Source: Stichopus chloronotus
Taxonomy: Eukaryota > Echinodermata > Holothuroidea > Aspidochirotida > Stichopodidae
NCBI GenBank assembly: GCA_021234535.1
Contig: CM037839.1
Span: forward strand, 30,276,975-30,340,974
DNA: 64,000 bases
Reading direction: 5' to 3'
The notes beneath the pieces were generated by a model, which was given only the letters and a program-made list of their open reading frames with translations, had not been told where the DNA came from and ran no database searches. This document shows, piece by piece, positions 49,981-61,346 of this stretch (position 1 is its first letter; every line of letters starts with the position of its first letter). The position numbers were made by a program, and so were the translations under genes.

Positions 49981-50935
49981 AAACTACTTCAATTCCTTAA
50001 GTAATTTCAAAGTATGAAGATGCTAATACATTCCATCGATTCTCAGTGACCCTAAAGATCAAAATAATAAATGGAGCATGGTGGTTCCATATGACTCACA
50101 ATTTCTGTTGAATATTGAAAATTATTTTTTGCTTGTTTTGTCACAATGTGCCAGCTGTTAGCAGATTGCAACTTGAGTAATGAAATTTATCTTGGAGATG
50201 TTTGTTGATACATTCTGTCAAACTGTAATGACAGCAGACATTTTGACCAACAAGATCCATTAAGAATGAATACCAAGCACCTTATGTATTTCATTTCTTT
50301 GACCTTGGGAGTTAGAGACACACTAAAAATAATTTCAATTTAATATTACCCTTTTTTTTCTGTTAATTTTTGTGATCATCATTTTGGTCTCATACTCTAT
50401 TTCTACTCACAATCTTTGCAAGCGTTACTCTTTTAGGAATAGTATGCACAGAAAAATATGTAAAGTATTTTCTCGCAACTACCAATTAACCTGATCTATA
50501 TAACTGATGTTAACTGCATACTTGTGACTAAGATTCATCAAGGGAACAATGAATAAAGGCAAATAATTTTGTTGAGTTACACTCAAGTAAAATTAAATGA
50601 CAATGTAAAAAATAGCTACCATATGGGTGAGATCAATCAGTGAGTACATTTCTCTCCTTTACTTAGACAAGATTTTCTTTTTGCTAATTCTGTCCAAGCT
50701 TCTCCTCCTTTACCCCAACAATGCAAATTATGTTTTCAGTAAAGGAACTATGATCAGTGGCTTGTATCTGGTTTGAAGTGTTCAAATTTACAATTACCTG
50801 ACACATTCTGTTTCATTTTTGAAGCGGCAAGTGTTGGAACTAAGCAATAAGTATCTGCCAGAATTATTTCAGTTTATGAATGTCAGGCACACTGCTACTT
50901 AGACCTAAAGTCTTCCATATTGTCCATCTCTACAG
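49981..50935. other. Presumed intronic sequence
   Basis: No earlier SLC4A11 exon recognised. It ends with the acceptor of the 41-bp exon at 50934-50935. Confidence 0.35.
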
Positions 50936-50976
50936 ATGATGAAGAAGAGGTGACACTGATGTACTCCCAACATGAG
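50936..50976 (+). CDS. SLC4A11: SLC4A11-like transporter, short upstream exon
   Basis: A 41-bp segment sits between a pyrimidine-rich acceptor (AG at 50934-50935) and a good donor (GAG/GTAAGC, GT at 50977). In the only open frame, two bases complete a codon begun upstream, then 13 codons give DDEEEVTLMYSQHE without its first D, or with a first residue depending on the previous exon. It ends in phase 0, and the next exon (53280) begins in phase 0. Joined, the order is an acidic patch, a short strand (VTLMYSQHE), then RIPMKDFSAEIRA. That matches vertebrate SLC4A11, where a CVLLHTSRK strand precedes the FKEEIRA segment. The exon was chosen on splice sites, phase and this collinearity. The preceding exon, which must end in phase 1, was not found. 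Confidence 0.6.
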
Positions 50977-51289
50977 GTAAGCTAGAACATCCCCAAAATT
51001 TGACCATTTTCCCATTTCTTCCCCTCTGAGGAATTACGAAGAAGAAAGTAAGCCCTAATTGACAGGAGTTAGAGCTGGTGGTCTGTGTTTGGGAAATGAA
51101 TTCTGGGGCTGCCAAGGTCACGGTCTGTTCAGCTGTAATTGACTCATGGATGCAACTTTTAAAATTAGCTGGTAAAATGTTCTCATATCGAATTATAACC
51201 ATGGGTCACAAAATAAGGCAGTGAAAAGTACAGACAAAATAAATTGATGAAAGGATTAATGCGATTGGTCCACTGTGTATTAATTCTAC

Positions 51290-51770
51290 TCTTCATTAGG
51301 TCTATTATGTGTTAGGTCTACTGTGCAATAGGTCCCTCTGTGTGTTAGTCTACTGTATCATAGGTCTATTTAATGATGATGGGTCTTCTCAATAAGTCTT
51401 CTGTGTGGTAGGTAGCACTCAATGATACTATGTCTACTATGTGTCAGGTTTACTGTGTGATACTTCTGCTGTGTGATAGGTCTGCTGTTTGATGTATACT
51501 GTGTGACAAGTTTACTGTCTGGTTGGTCTACTGTGTGATAGGTCTATTGAGTTAGGTCGACTGTGTCTAGTATTTAATGGGTCTACTCTGAGATAGGTTT
51601 AGTGTCTGATGTGTCTACCACATGATAGGTCTACTGTGAGATCAATTCACTGTGTGATATTTCTGCTATGTGATAGGTCTACTTTTAGAAAAGTTTATTG
51701 TGTGATAGGGCTACTGTGAGTTGTCTAGTATGTGATAGGTCTTCTGTATGTTGGGTTACCGTCTGCAGCC
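51290..51770 (+). repeat. Degenerate GGTCTACTGTGTGATA minisatellite (intronic)
   Basis: Dozens of imperfect 16-25 bp units around 'taggtctactgtgtgat', strongly diverged, inside the intron between the two best SLC4A11-like exons. There is no coding meaning. Confidence 0.8.
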
Positions 51771-53279
51771 TTCTCTTTATTTTGGTGTAACTATGCCCTG
51801 ATTGTTGATGGTGTCTGTCACTCACCCTGTGGTCTACGAAATGCATTCTGTGTGCTAACGCTGTTTTCCATTGGACTTGTGAATGTGGTGACATAAGCTA
51901 CTCGCTTACCCTGAAGTGGATGACATGTCTTCCTCCCAGTCATCCCTAATAAAAAAAATATCAGCCTTTGCAGCACATTGAATATTAGTGTATGTGTTGA
52001 TTTTAAACAACACAAAATGCCTATGCCAGGCCTATATAGAACAGTACAGTATGGGTTGCATATATGGTGAAAATGTGTACTGTGTTTACGTTGATTTACA
52101 TTTTTGCATTGAACGTCTTATTGATTGGAGCTGCCTCTCAAAGAAATCTGTTTGAACTTACTCTGAAATGGGTCTGAAATGCGTTCAACAATTTAAGTTG
52201 AGTCTTGAAGTTGAGGTGGTTGTTTACGGATCCCATTTCACGATGTGTGATCACGATTTATGAGCCTAGTGAAATATTTCAGGAGTGGAACTACCATTTC
52301 AACAGCCATATATGTAAAGCAGCATTGGCATTAGATCAGATCACAGCTGCAGTTTTAGTGGAAAGTATAGTAGCAAGGTAACACTGGATGGAAAAATGTA
52401 AGAAATCCAGTTACAGTAATATCAGTTAGGATAAACAGCTAAAGCCATTAATATTTCAGTCTACATGCAAAAGCCACATGTAAAGTGTTGACTTGGAAAA
52501 ATTCAAAACCAATATTAATTTGTACATTAATTATGTAAATCAAGTTTGATGCACTCAACACCATGCAGTAGACCATCATAACTGAAGTTCAAATTCAGTT
52601 TAAGTTTGAAGGTAATGGACATTTTTGTGAGTGAAATGCCTCACGATTGTCAAGAGAATTACGGAAACACCACACACTGATAGACCTTCAGCTAATAAGA
52701 AGAAGGGGATATGAAATAAGGGGATATGTCTGTAAAAGAGCAGAAAGTCATATAATAACATGGTTGAAATGATTTTGTCTGGTGAGATCCTGACAGAAAT
52801 GGAATATATGTCAGGGTACATTAATTTATTGTGTAGTATATCTACTTTTTGCCACATTCTTGGAAACTTGATACACTCGATATCCTGAGACCAGGGACAT
52901 GCCAAAGTTTCTCCCATGCTCCTAACACCGCCCATCGATGGTGTTTCAGTTTGTTTACACACTGTGATCTCACACATCATACAGCAGCAGAGTTTGTGAA
53001 CCACACCTGTTCATCAGAAGTTGTTCCAGCCAGACAAAGGCTATCATATATAGCCAAATAGATTCTGCAGTCTGGACTGTTTGATCACATATACTTGATA
53101 AAACAGTATTAATTAAGTCAAGCAAAAGGTGAAAACACCGAGAGCAAAGGGAGAATCACCTCATGGACTAGCCAGACAGAAATGTGTCAAAGTGTCCTCA
53201 TTGTTTTAGACAGCACATGTGTGTGGAGTCAAAATATTGCCCCCACTTTATGGGGCCTACATCTATATTCCATCCACAG

Positions 53280-53487
53280 AGAATCCCAATGAAGGATTTC
53301 AGCGCAGAGATCCGAGCTACGTTGGATGTTGGCAACTTCGTCCAGCAGGCCACATTGCTGTTGGATGTTTCCATCGCTAGCCTGGAGGCAATCATCGACC
53401 TCATCCTGGCCAAGATGCTGCATGACGACGAAACCGCATCTGATATCTCACGAGAGGCGAAGTTAGCGCTATTTACCCATGATTCGG
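53280..53487 (+). CDS. SLC4A11: SLC4A11-like transporter, N-terminal cytoplasmic exon
   Basis: SLC4A11 proteins are membrane transporters of the SLC4 superfamily (reported activities include borate, H+/NH3 and water movement), with a cytoplasmic N-terminal domain and a multi-span membrane domain. This exon covers part of the cytoplasmic domain. It is 208 bp, starts after CAG at 53277-53279 in phase 0 and ends at G/GTAAGT (53488) in phase 1, giving 69 residues plus a split Gly. Residues 6-20 (DFSAEIRATLDVGNF), then QQATLLLDVSIASLEAII, then LALFTHDSG, line up in order with human FKEEIRAHRDLDGF, AQASIVLNETATSLDNVL and MLFTDAG as I remember them. Other SLC4 members share the LLD...SL pattern but not EEIRA or LFT, so the A11 branch fits best. 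The exon is more GC-rich than its surroundings, as expected for coding DNA. Both reverse-strand frames over it are shadows. Confidence 0.85.
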
Positions 53488-55537
53488 GTAAGTTGCATTT
53501 TGTCAAGCCAAAACTGTACCCAAGAAAACAATCCAGCCAAGAGTAATTGATATTTGACAGCTAGTTATAGACATCATTTTATGACATACCTGGAGAAAAG
53601 AAATGGCATTAATGAAAAAGAAAAAAATGGACAATATCCTATGTAGGTTGTAGTGTCATCAATGACGTGTCTGGTTTGCACAAATATGCCTTTCTTTCAT
53701 ATGATGAAAATGCCCTCCCCCTTAAAAGTTTTCTTCTCTCTATCCTGGCTTGCTTGAAAATGGAAATGAAAGAAAAAATATTGGAAGGGTACCTCTTGTC
53801 GTGGAGAATGCAGACTTTCAAAATTAAATGTAGAATGTGCAAATGTTATTATTGGACAGTATGACACACTGATGTAGAAATCTGTAGATTAATAATTCCA
53901 ACAATGATGGTGATTTGAGGACAAGTTTGAACCAGCCATTCCTTTATATTTTGTGACCAGTTTCACCTTGCTAGAAACACAGATTTTGTTGTATAATCAA
54001 TGGAAAAAAAATCAGAATGTGTCAGTGTGCAATGTTTCTTCATGCTAGCAAATTACTTTGCTGACAACATCTGGATACCGAACAATTTCAGTGACAGCCT
54101 GTGCAATTCTGCAGGAATGAAAGATTTATGAAATGCCCCATCCATTGCATGTTCATGACAGAGACATCCATGGACAAAACTGTCAACTTGCTTGATCAGC
54201 ATTATCCTCACACTACATTTGAGCATAAGGTAGCCTCACGATGGTTTAAAATGCTCAACATCTCAAACTTGTTAAAAAAAAATTGCACATCTGATTGAAC
54301 GATATCTGAACATCTGAATGCTTGTAACTTCTGAAATCTCTTTTGATAAGCCATGTTGGTGAATTCATTTTAAGTCCAGAAGGTGAGTACAAATTCTCAC
54401 AAAGCCAGTTTTGATTGTGTCGATATTGGGCGCAGAAAGCTTCCAACCTGACACATTGTTGTTAAAAGCAGCTCAAAAGCAGACTGCAAAACATATATTG
54501 TGACAGATATCTCTCAGATTCATTGTTTGGGTTATATCCTTTTCACTATATTGAACATTTTCAAGAATTTTTGAACCTGTGCCTCATTTTCACATCTTTT
54601 ATGACTCAAAAATTCCTTAACACACTACATCACTGTCAAGTCATTCTAACATAGATGTTTAAGTTCTGTCAAAAAGCTTAACCTCACTTTTAAAGCAGGT
54701 AACCCCGCAGATCTGCATCTTGACATTCAGTAATGCAAATAAGCCATAAATAATACCACTCCCACAAATCATTGTGTCATCGCGTGGAGTTTGTCTCGGA
54801 TAATTACAACCAGAGACCAAGTGAGCAGGCAGCACTCTCTACATGGAATTAGTCTGATTAAAAATAGTTGGTTTATGTGATGATTATGAATAAGCTCGCC
54901 GACGTGTCCCCCTCACTCATCAGTCAAGAATGGCTCTAGTGCAGGTGATCAGAAACATTGATGGAAGATGTGATCACTTTATGCAGTGTCTTTAAACCTC
55001 TTTGGATTTGTATGTTAGAAGTTTCAGACAAATTTTCTAGAACCCCTTCCCCTCCCATTCTATTCCTTAATTATGCATTGGGCGCCAACTACTTGCTTCT
55101 CATACCTGCAGTAAGATAAAAAAGAAACTGCTCTTTATGCATTGGGTATAATGTTGAAATGTGCTCCTAAACAAAGGTACATGGAAAGCAAAAGCACTAC
55201 TTGCTTGTCTATTAAAGTAGATTTATTGATGCTTAAAATGCCAGTGAAAGAGTATAGCATCATGGTATCTGCTTTATTACTCTTTCAAATGTTGAAGTAA
55301 TTTGTGCTGTGGCAACAAGAAAGTGGACATAACATCTGGATTCACATCTCATTCATGTCAAATATGATCAGTGCATTTACTTGCCAGTGTTGTGTTAACT
55401 GTTTGCTTCCTATCTCTAAATTGTAGTTGTGTGGCTTTCAATGCCATTTATTACATTGATATTGCATTTTTTTTTGTATTTTATGTTCTTGCAAAAGCTA
55501 TTCAAAGTGAATGAAGGTTGCTTTGGCATAATTATTT

Positions 55538-55700
55538 ATGTAATACTCTCAGACTGACAATAGTTACATAATACTGTCAGACAAACAATAGTTACATAAT
55601 ACTGTCAGACTGACAATAGTTACATAATACTGTCAGACTAACAATAGTTATGTAATGCTTTCAGGTTAATAGTAGTCATGCAGTACTCTCAGGGTAACAT
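55538..55700 (+). repeat. 28-bp minisatellite
   Basis: Units based on TAGTTACATAATACTGTCAG followed by ACTGACAA, with exact 28-bp spacing at 55561, 55589, 55617 and 55645, flanked by one or two degenerate units on each side. Confidence 0.93.
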
Positions 55701-56019
55701 TAGAGATAGCAACCTTGGATAATGGAATCTATGTGCTTTTGGACATGGCACTGTGACAACATTGACAGAGATAAACAATTTTAATTTGAAGTTTGTTGGA
55801 ATATAAGCACAACCATCCGATATCTTCTAGCTGCTGTTCATCAAATGATAGTTGAATAAATCGTATGATATATGTGATGATGTAATACACATGTTAAAAC
55901 TTAAAAATGGTATGTTGATAATTGTCTTAACAATCTTGCCTGCCGAGTGATTGCCAAACTGACACTTTTTTGAGATACAATTCTCAAATTTTCGTTCTGT
56001 TATCCCTGCTACTGTGCAT

Positions 56020-56445
56020 TGCAATGCTTCAAGCTTCTTGATTGCAACTGAAGCTATAAGATCCAGTTTGAAATGTTACAAGCTGCTTCATTGGCATATA
56101 AGAAGTTCCTGTCTTGCAATGCTACAAATACTGACATTAAAAAACAACAAGCTGCTGCATTGGTATACTGCAAGTTTCTGTATTACAATGCTACAAGTTG
56201 CTGCATTCCAATACTACAAGCTCCTGCATGCTACAAGCTGTTACAATGCAATATTACAGGCCACTAAATAGTAATACTGCAAGCCTCTACACTGCAAGTT
56301 ACAAACTGCTCCATTTCAATTGAAAGTACAAGTATTGTATATTCTGTATTGAATTGTTGCAAGCTGCTAGATTGCAATGCTAGAAACTGCCACATTGCAG
56401 TACTACAGGCCTCTGAAATGCAATGCTACAAGCCACTGCACTGCA
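56020..56445 (+). repeat. Degenerate 'caatgctacaagctgctgca' repeat
   Basis: Roughly 27-40 bp units alternating GCAATGCTACAAGCTGCTGC and TTCTGTATT-like parts, strongly diverged. The two open frames here (56014-56271 and 56073-56267) come from the repetition. Confidence 0.75.
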
Positions 56446-57421
56446 TCCAAAATAAATTTTAATATGCGAAACACATGAAGATAAATTTCTTCAAAAATGA
56501 ATGTATCTGTCTAGTTGTTGAACACTATGTTGAAAGATACTTTCATGCCCCCTTGTTGCTTCCACCTTCAAATTTGATGGCAAATAAGATCATCAATTGT
56601 AAAGGTGGGAGCAATGTCATTTTGTCCTCAAACTTTGTTTCAATTGACTATTACGGAGGGGAGTATTTTGCTGTAGGTATTTTTAACAGCCACAAGAGAA
56701 TTGAGTTCAGCAGAATCTGAACAACATTGATCAAATAATCAATTAATCATGCAGGTGATGGACCAGAGAGCAGAATATATCATCAACTGTTGCATAAGGG
56801 ATTTTCACAACATTGATCGCAGCTCCGTCCGGAGCACTCACAAAATCTGAGTACATCTTCAGAAGATGACATCTTATATTCCAGTGCATGATGAGCACTT
56901 GACCTATGCTCAAAAACAAAGTTAGGAGAACCAGATCCTGTTATATTATCATAGGTGCTGAAATGCACTGAAAGTGAAAAGTATTGAGCCAGAGATGGGA
57001 TTGCTGTGAATTACTGAAAGCGTCATAAATGTCAATTGTAAATAATTCCAACAAAAATGTTCAGAGTAACTAGATTTACCAAATCAGATTATTTCTAAGT
57101 GTGTCATTTAGCAATTTAATATTAAAAAAAAATGTCAAAAGAGATTAAGAATTTCCAATAGAAGATTGTAACATTTCTTGTAATACATACAGATTAAAAG
57201 TCAAAAGTTATGTTGTAGATTTATTGGTGCTTTTCCAAACTTTCAACTGATTCTTGTTTTGTACTGAAATAATTAACTAGTGTCATGATGAATTTTATTT
57301 TGTCCTTGGCTGTCCCGATTTTTAGCAGGAGAACTTCTGTAGCAGTTGTTGCAACTGATAAAACTATCAAAGCATATGAAAACAACTATACTACTATTAA
57401 ATGTGTGCAGCAGCTACATTG

Positions 57422-57679
57422 CTACTTGTATAAATGTATCTTATGCTGAAATTCTCCAGTAAATGCTCTGATTTCATTGTAAATTTCCTGTCTTATGTTT
57501 GTAATTTGTTGCAGTAGTGGTAACTCCTGCAAATTTCCATCATAAGTTAGCTTTTGCCAGTCAGGCCTGCTCTCAGTCATGCTTATTTTAATTTCTTGTT
57601 TTGCTATACTTCTGTGTTTGCTACTTGAAGCCCTCAAAAACAGATAGTGACAGATAGTTTCATAAATACCATATGCCAC
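57422..57679 (-). CDS. Unassigned open frame, protein-like
   Basis: A reverse-strand frame of 85 codons. The last 70 residues are hydrophilic and protein-like (for example PDWQKLTYDGNLQELPLLQQ, then NEIRAFTGEFQH). It ends at a TAG. I recognise no family and see no strong acceptor before it. It lies on the opposite strand inside the presumed SLC4A11 intron, so it would be a nested gene; a chance frame is about as likely. Confidence 0.15.
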   Translation of the reverse strand: MAYGIYETICHYLFLRASSSKHRSIAKQEIKISMTESRPDWQKLTYDGNLQELPLLQQITNIRQEIYNEIRAFTGEFQHKIHLYK

Positions 57680-57837
57680 TTTACAATTGTCAAAAAAAGT
57701 TTCATGAAGTTGTTAGACAGACTGGTCTTTGTACCTTATTTTTCCCCCTTTCAGTTTAAAAAATTAATGTGAATTAGGATGAACAGGATGATAAATGACA
57801 AGCAGGAATTGAGGCAAGATAGTTTTTGTATTTTCAG

Positions 57838-57908
57838 GTAAATGTCAAGAACCATCCTTTGATACTTCAGCAGTCAATAAATCTAAAGTAACAGAATCAT
57901 GGTCAAAG
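57838..57908 (+). CDS. Probable next exon of the SLC4A11-like gene
   Basis: A strong acceptor (TTTTTGTATTTTCAG, AG at 57836-57837) and a donor AAG/GTGTGT (GT at 57909) bound 71 bp. The first two bases complete the Gly split by the previous exon's phase 1 end; the frame is then open for 23 codons, with EPSFDTSAVNK and VTESWSK, and ends in phase 0. It would be a linker between the LFTHDSG segment and the following 'VHLLSDTIQGV'-type segment, a place where human SLC4A11 has only a few residues (APMRGK), also ending in Lys. Support is splice sites and matching phase; no sequence homology supports it, so it is less sure than the two exons before it. Confidence 0.4.
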
Positions 57909-60479
57909 GTGTGTGTCCAGTAAAATGACAATGCACAGCATATGCCTTTGTGCTCTGCATGTATTCTTCTTTAACCCAGGAGTGTTCGCATGTGTGTGGG
58001 AGTAGGGGTCAGCCATGAGATCCGTGGCTTTTGCTTGTCACATTGTTATCAAGGAATAGTTCTCTTCACTGTCTGGAAATGTATTTTTCCAATTATCAAC
58101 ATATTACCACACAGCCAGTAGGGATTCACTGGATACTGCATCTAGTCAGGCCGGACTATCTGGTTGGATAGTGAAATAAAATCCCATTCTGGCAAGATAT
58201 TTCCCAAGTCCAGTACCTATTTTTCTCATCATTTTGTTAGAATTGTGTGACCATAGAATGTTGATACTGTATAAGATGTGATAATGTTGCTCAAAAAGTT
58301 AAACAGCAAGACATGTAAAAGAAAGGTCGAACAACAGTGTATAGCACAATTTATGTAATATGTTGACAGTTTACTCGACTTCTTGTGAGGAGTACAGGGG
58401 TGTATAGTGAACAGAAAAGCTTAATTTTGGTGGAAATATGGGGGCAAGAATTTAGCAATAGGACAGCATGCAGCTCTGGCCATAGGCCCCATAGCTATAC
58501 CTTGGACTTGCACCAAGAGACTCGACTAAACCATGTCAAAATAGTACACCACTGTTATTTCCTGCCTTTGAGAGATATCTGCAAAAGGCAACTTCCTTTA
58601 TGGATTCACTCCACCTAGCAAAAACCGTTTTGAATTATCCTGTTTTGTAATTTCATAAAATGGATGCAAACTGTGCAGCATTTTTTTCCACAAGATTCCA
58701 TTTAGTGGCACTCAAAATAGTGAAAACATAATTCATAGCACACACCAGTAGTGATCAGTAAATCAGTATAAAGTTATTGGTGAGTTAAAAGTTAGTTGTA
58801 CAGTAATTGAAGCATAATTGTAGCGTTATAGTCCCTGGTCCCTTTGCATGTAAGATTTTGCATTTTGAAACAGAAACCTTGAACAATTCTAATTGAAGGC
58901 ATTGTAAAAGTACGATCCGTCAGGATTTCAAGTGAGATCCGGCCAGATCTGTTCCTGGCCAGGTCTAAAAAGTAAGATCTGGTGCATCTCTAATAAGGAG
59001 CGGAATATGTTTGAAATTTGCTCTTCTTGAGCACCTGCTTCTCATTGGCGTGATCTTCCCTAGCTAAATGATAGGTCTAATTGAATGTCAATTCCACGAT
59101 GAGGGCACAATTTCAGTACATAGTAAGTATTTCTAAGAAAGTTTTTGCGGTAACTGTCTTTCCCCTGATCGCGTTAAATGGTAGGTGATCATAGTAAAAG
59201 CAACAAAACTCATTTCATGGATAACAAATTTAACCATGTGTTCTGAAACTTGAATTATTTTGAGAAACTGTAACTTTTTTTTTTTTAATCTTTAGTGTAT
59301 TTTGGGAAATTTAGAACAAAACTTATTTTGGCAAATGCAAACTTTTGGTGACGTTTTATTTTTGGGGGAAGGGGAGAGAGGGAGCAACAAGTTTATACAA
59401 TAATCTGTACTAAAATTTAAACTGTTTGAAAAAAATTGTGTTTTCTGCATATTGTTTCTGTAAAATTTGGGAAATACTTAATTCTTGGGTGTAAATCATC
59501 AATTTTGTGCTTTGTTTTTTTGGCTTGATCATTGCCCATTTAAGGTAACATTAAGTACCCAATAAACTATTTCATTCACAGTGATGGAAACGTTTTCCTA
59601 TCTTGGTCCTTCACTCAGTCATGCTCAGTTGATGGGTACTAACCAAACTGTCTGGGAATTTTGAAGATTTATGATAGGATGATGGGTGGGGGGAGAGGGC
59701 TAGAGAAGGAAGGAGATGGATCTGTGTCCTGTCTTTATTTAAATGCTCAACTTTATTGGTTTCAACACATTTTTTAGGGAGCCTGCTATGAAGGTATTGT
59801 CATAAATTATTCCAACAAATTTAATAAAACTAGTTTTAGAAGTTCTCATCTGCACTATTTTGTACATTAATTGTTACACTTATTTTTTAATACAAGGATC
59901 TACAATGTGAGAGGAAGTCCCTGAAATCGTGGAGGACTCCCTGAGATGAAAGGGAAAGTTAAAAAAAAGAAGGAAATCAAGACAAAGAGAGACTTGAACA
60001 GATAAAGATTATTCCACAAGTAGAGTATGTGTCAAGTTTTGTGTAACAGCTAGTAATACATGGGGGGGGGGGGATTCCTTTATTATTGATGTGACATTCA
60101 AAAGTTAATAGCAATGTTACTTTCACTGTTTGCATGCAGTTCAAAGGAAAGTTTCTTGTCAGCACACATTTAAGTGCACGCAAAAGTTCTTAAGATGGCC
60201 TAGGCATAGTAACTTACCTTTTACATTGTATTTTGTTAATTAGCTGTGTTGAGATGGAGTGTAATGAGTGTTATGGTCATCACTCACTTTAACTTGAGTT
60301 TTTGGTCTGATGGAAGAAGAACCTTTACAGTCATGATTGCATTTGTATGTGTGTTTGTGCATGTGTGTTCTCCTATTTACGCTGCCTAATTAGCAGGTAC
60401 TGGTCGCTCCTAAGAGCCAGAGTCTGGCACTTCTTTCCTCACTCGTGTTGAGCTTGTAGCTGGCATAGCTGCCCAAAAA
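57909..60479. other. Presumed intron, no further SLC4 exon recognised
   Basis: I looked for the next SLC4 cytoplasmic segment and found none. Contains G-rich tracts near 59363 and 59685, a T run near 59278-59286, and a run of 12 G at 60062-60073. Confidence 0.4.
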
Positions 60480-61346
60480 GTCAGACACTGTGAGAGTCCA
60501 GAGCCCTATTGTTTTCTAGTGGGAGATCAAAGATCATCTGAGGTCACTAAAACTCAAACACTGAAAATCATGTTAACACAATGTCTCAAGATAAGCTTAG
60601 AAACTTTTGATACTTAGCAGGATAGTGCATTACTTTAAGAAGAAGAACCCTATTGTTTTTGGTGAAGGTCAGTGGTTATCTAGGGTCACCAGAAGTCAAA
60701 CACTGAAAACGTTGTGAATACGATATCTCAATCATTAAGCATGAAAATTTTTAATACTGAGCATGCATTACATCAAGTAAGAAAACCCTTTGGTTTTTGG
60801 TAGAGGTCAAAGGTCACCAGAGGTCAAACACTGGAAAGAATGGTAGCACAATATCTCATGGTAGGAATCATGGAATCTTTTGATACATAGCACAATAATG
60901 CATTACATCAAGCAGAAAAACCCTAATTTTTTTGTGGGGAGACAAGGTCATCTAAAGTCACCAGAGGTCACAAAGTGAATAAATTCGTAGCACGATATCT
61001 CAAGACAGGAATCATGGAAACTATTGATATGTAGTCTGTGAATGAATTACATCAAGTAAAAGAACCCTATTACCCTGTTATTTTCAGTGGATATGAAAGA
61101 TCATTTGTGGTCAATAAGTATCAAGTTGTGAAAATCTTGTAAATTTGAAGAATACTTGAAGAAGGGGAAGCAGTGGACAAAGTGTATGTAGTATGTAGGT
61201 GTACCATATTGAGTACAAGAAGCCTAATGGTTTTGGTGGGGATTAATAGGGGTCAAATAGTTTAAGAATGTTATCTCAGGAAAGGAAGCTTGGACAGATT
61301 TCTTATTTGACATGTATGCTGTTGAGTACAAAAGCCTATTGTTTTT
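60480..61346 (+). repeat. AGGTCA tandem array, copy 3
   Basis: About six units of 130-160 bp (cores near 60525, 60666, 60802, 60940, 61090, 61240), with GAGGTCAAAGGTCACCAGAG best kept at 60802. A GT-rich stretch at about 60345-60370 may be its head. The array stops abruptly inside a unit at 61346, where the next element begins. Confidence 0.75.

Larger units (their letters stand above)
53488..57837. other. Presumed SLC4A11 intron
   Basis: About 4.35 kb with two minisatellites (55538-55700 and 56020-56445) and short unrecognised open frames such as 53667-53864 and 54101-54298. No SLC4-like coding segment was seen. Confidence 0.5.

Noticed and set aside
53198..53506. Reverse-strand frames of 64 and 102 codons
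   Set aside because: Shadows of the SLC4A11-like exon on the opposite strand.
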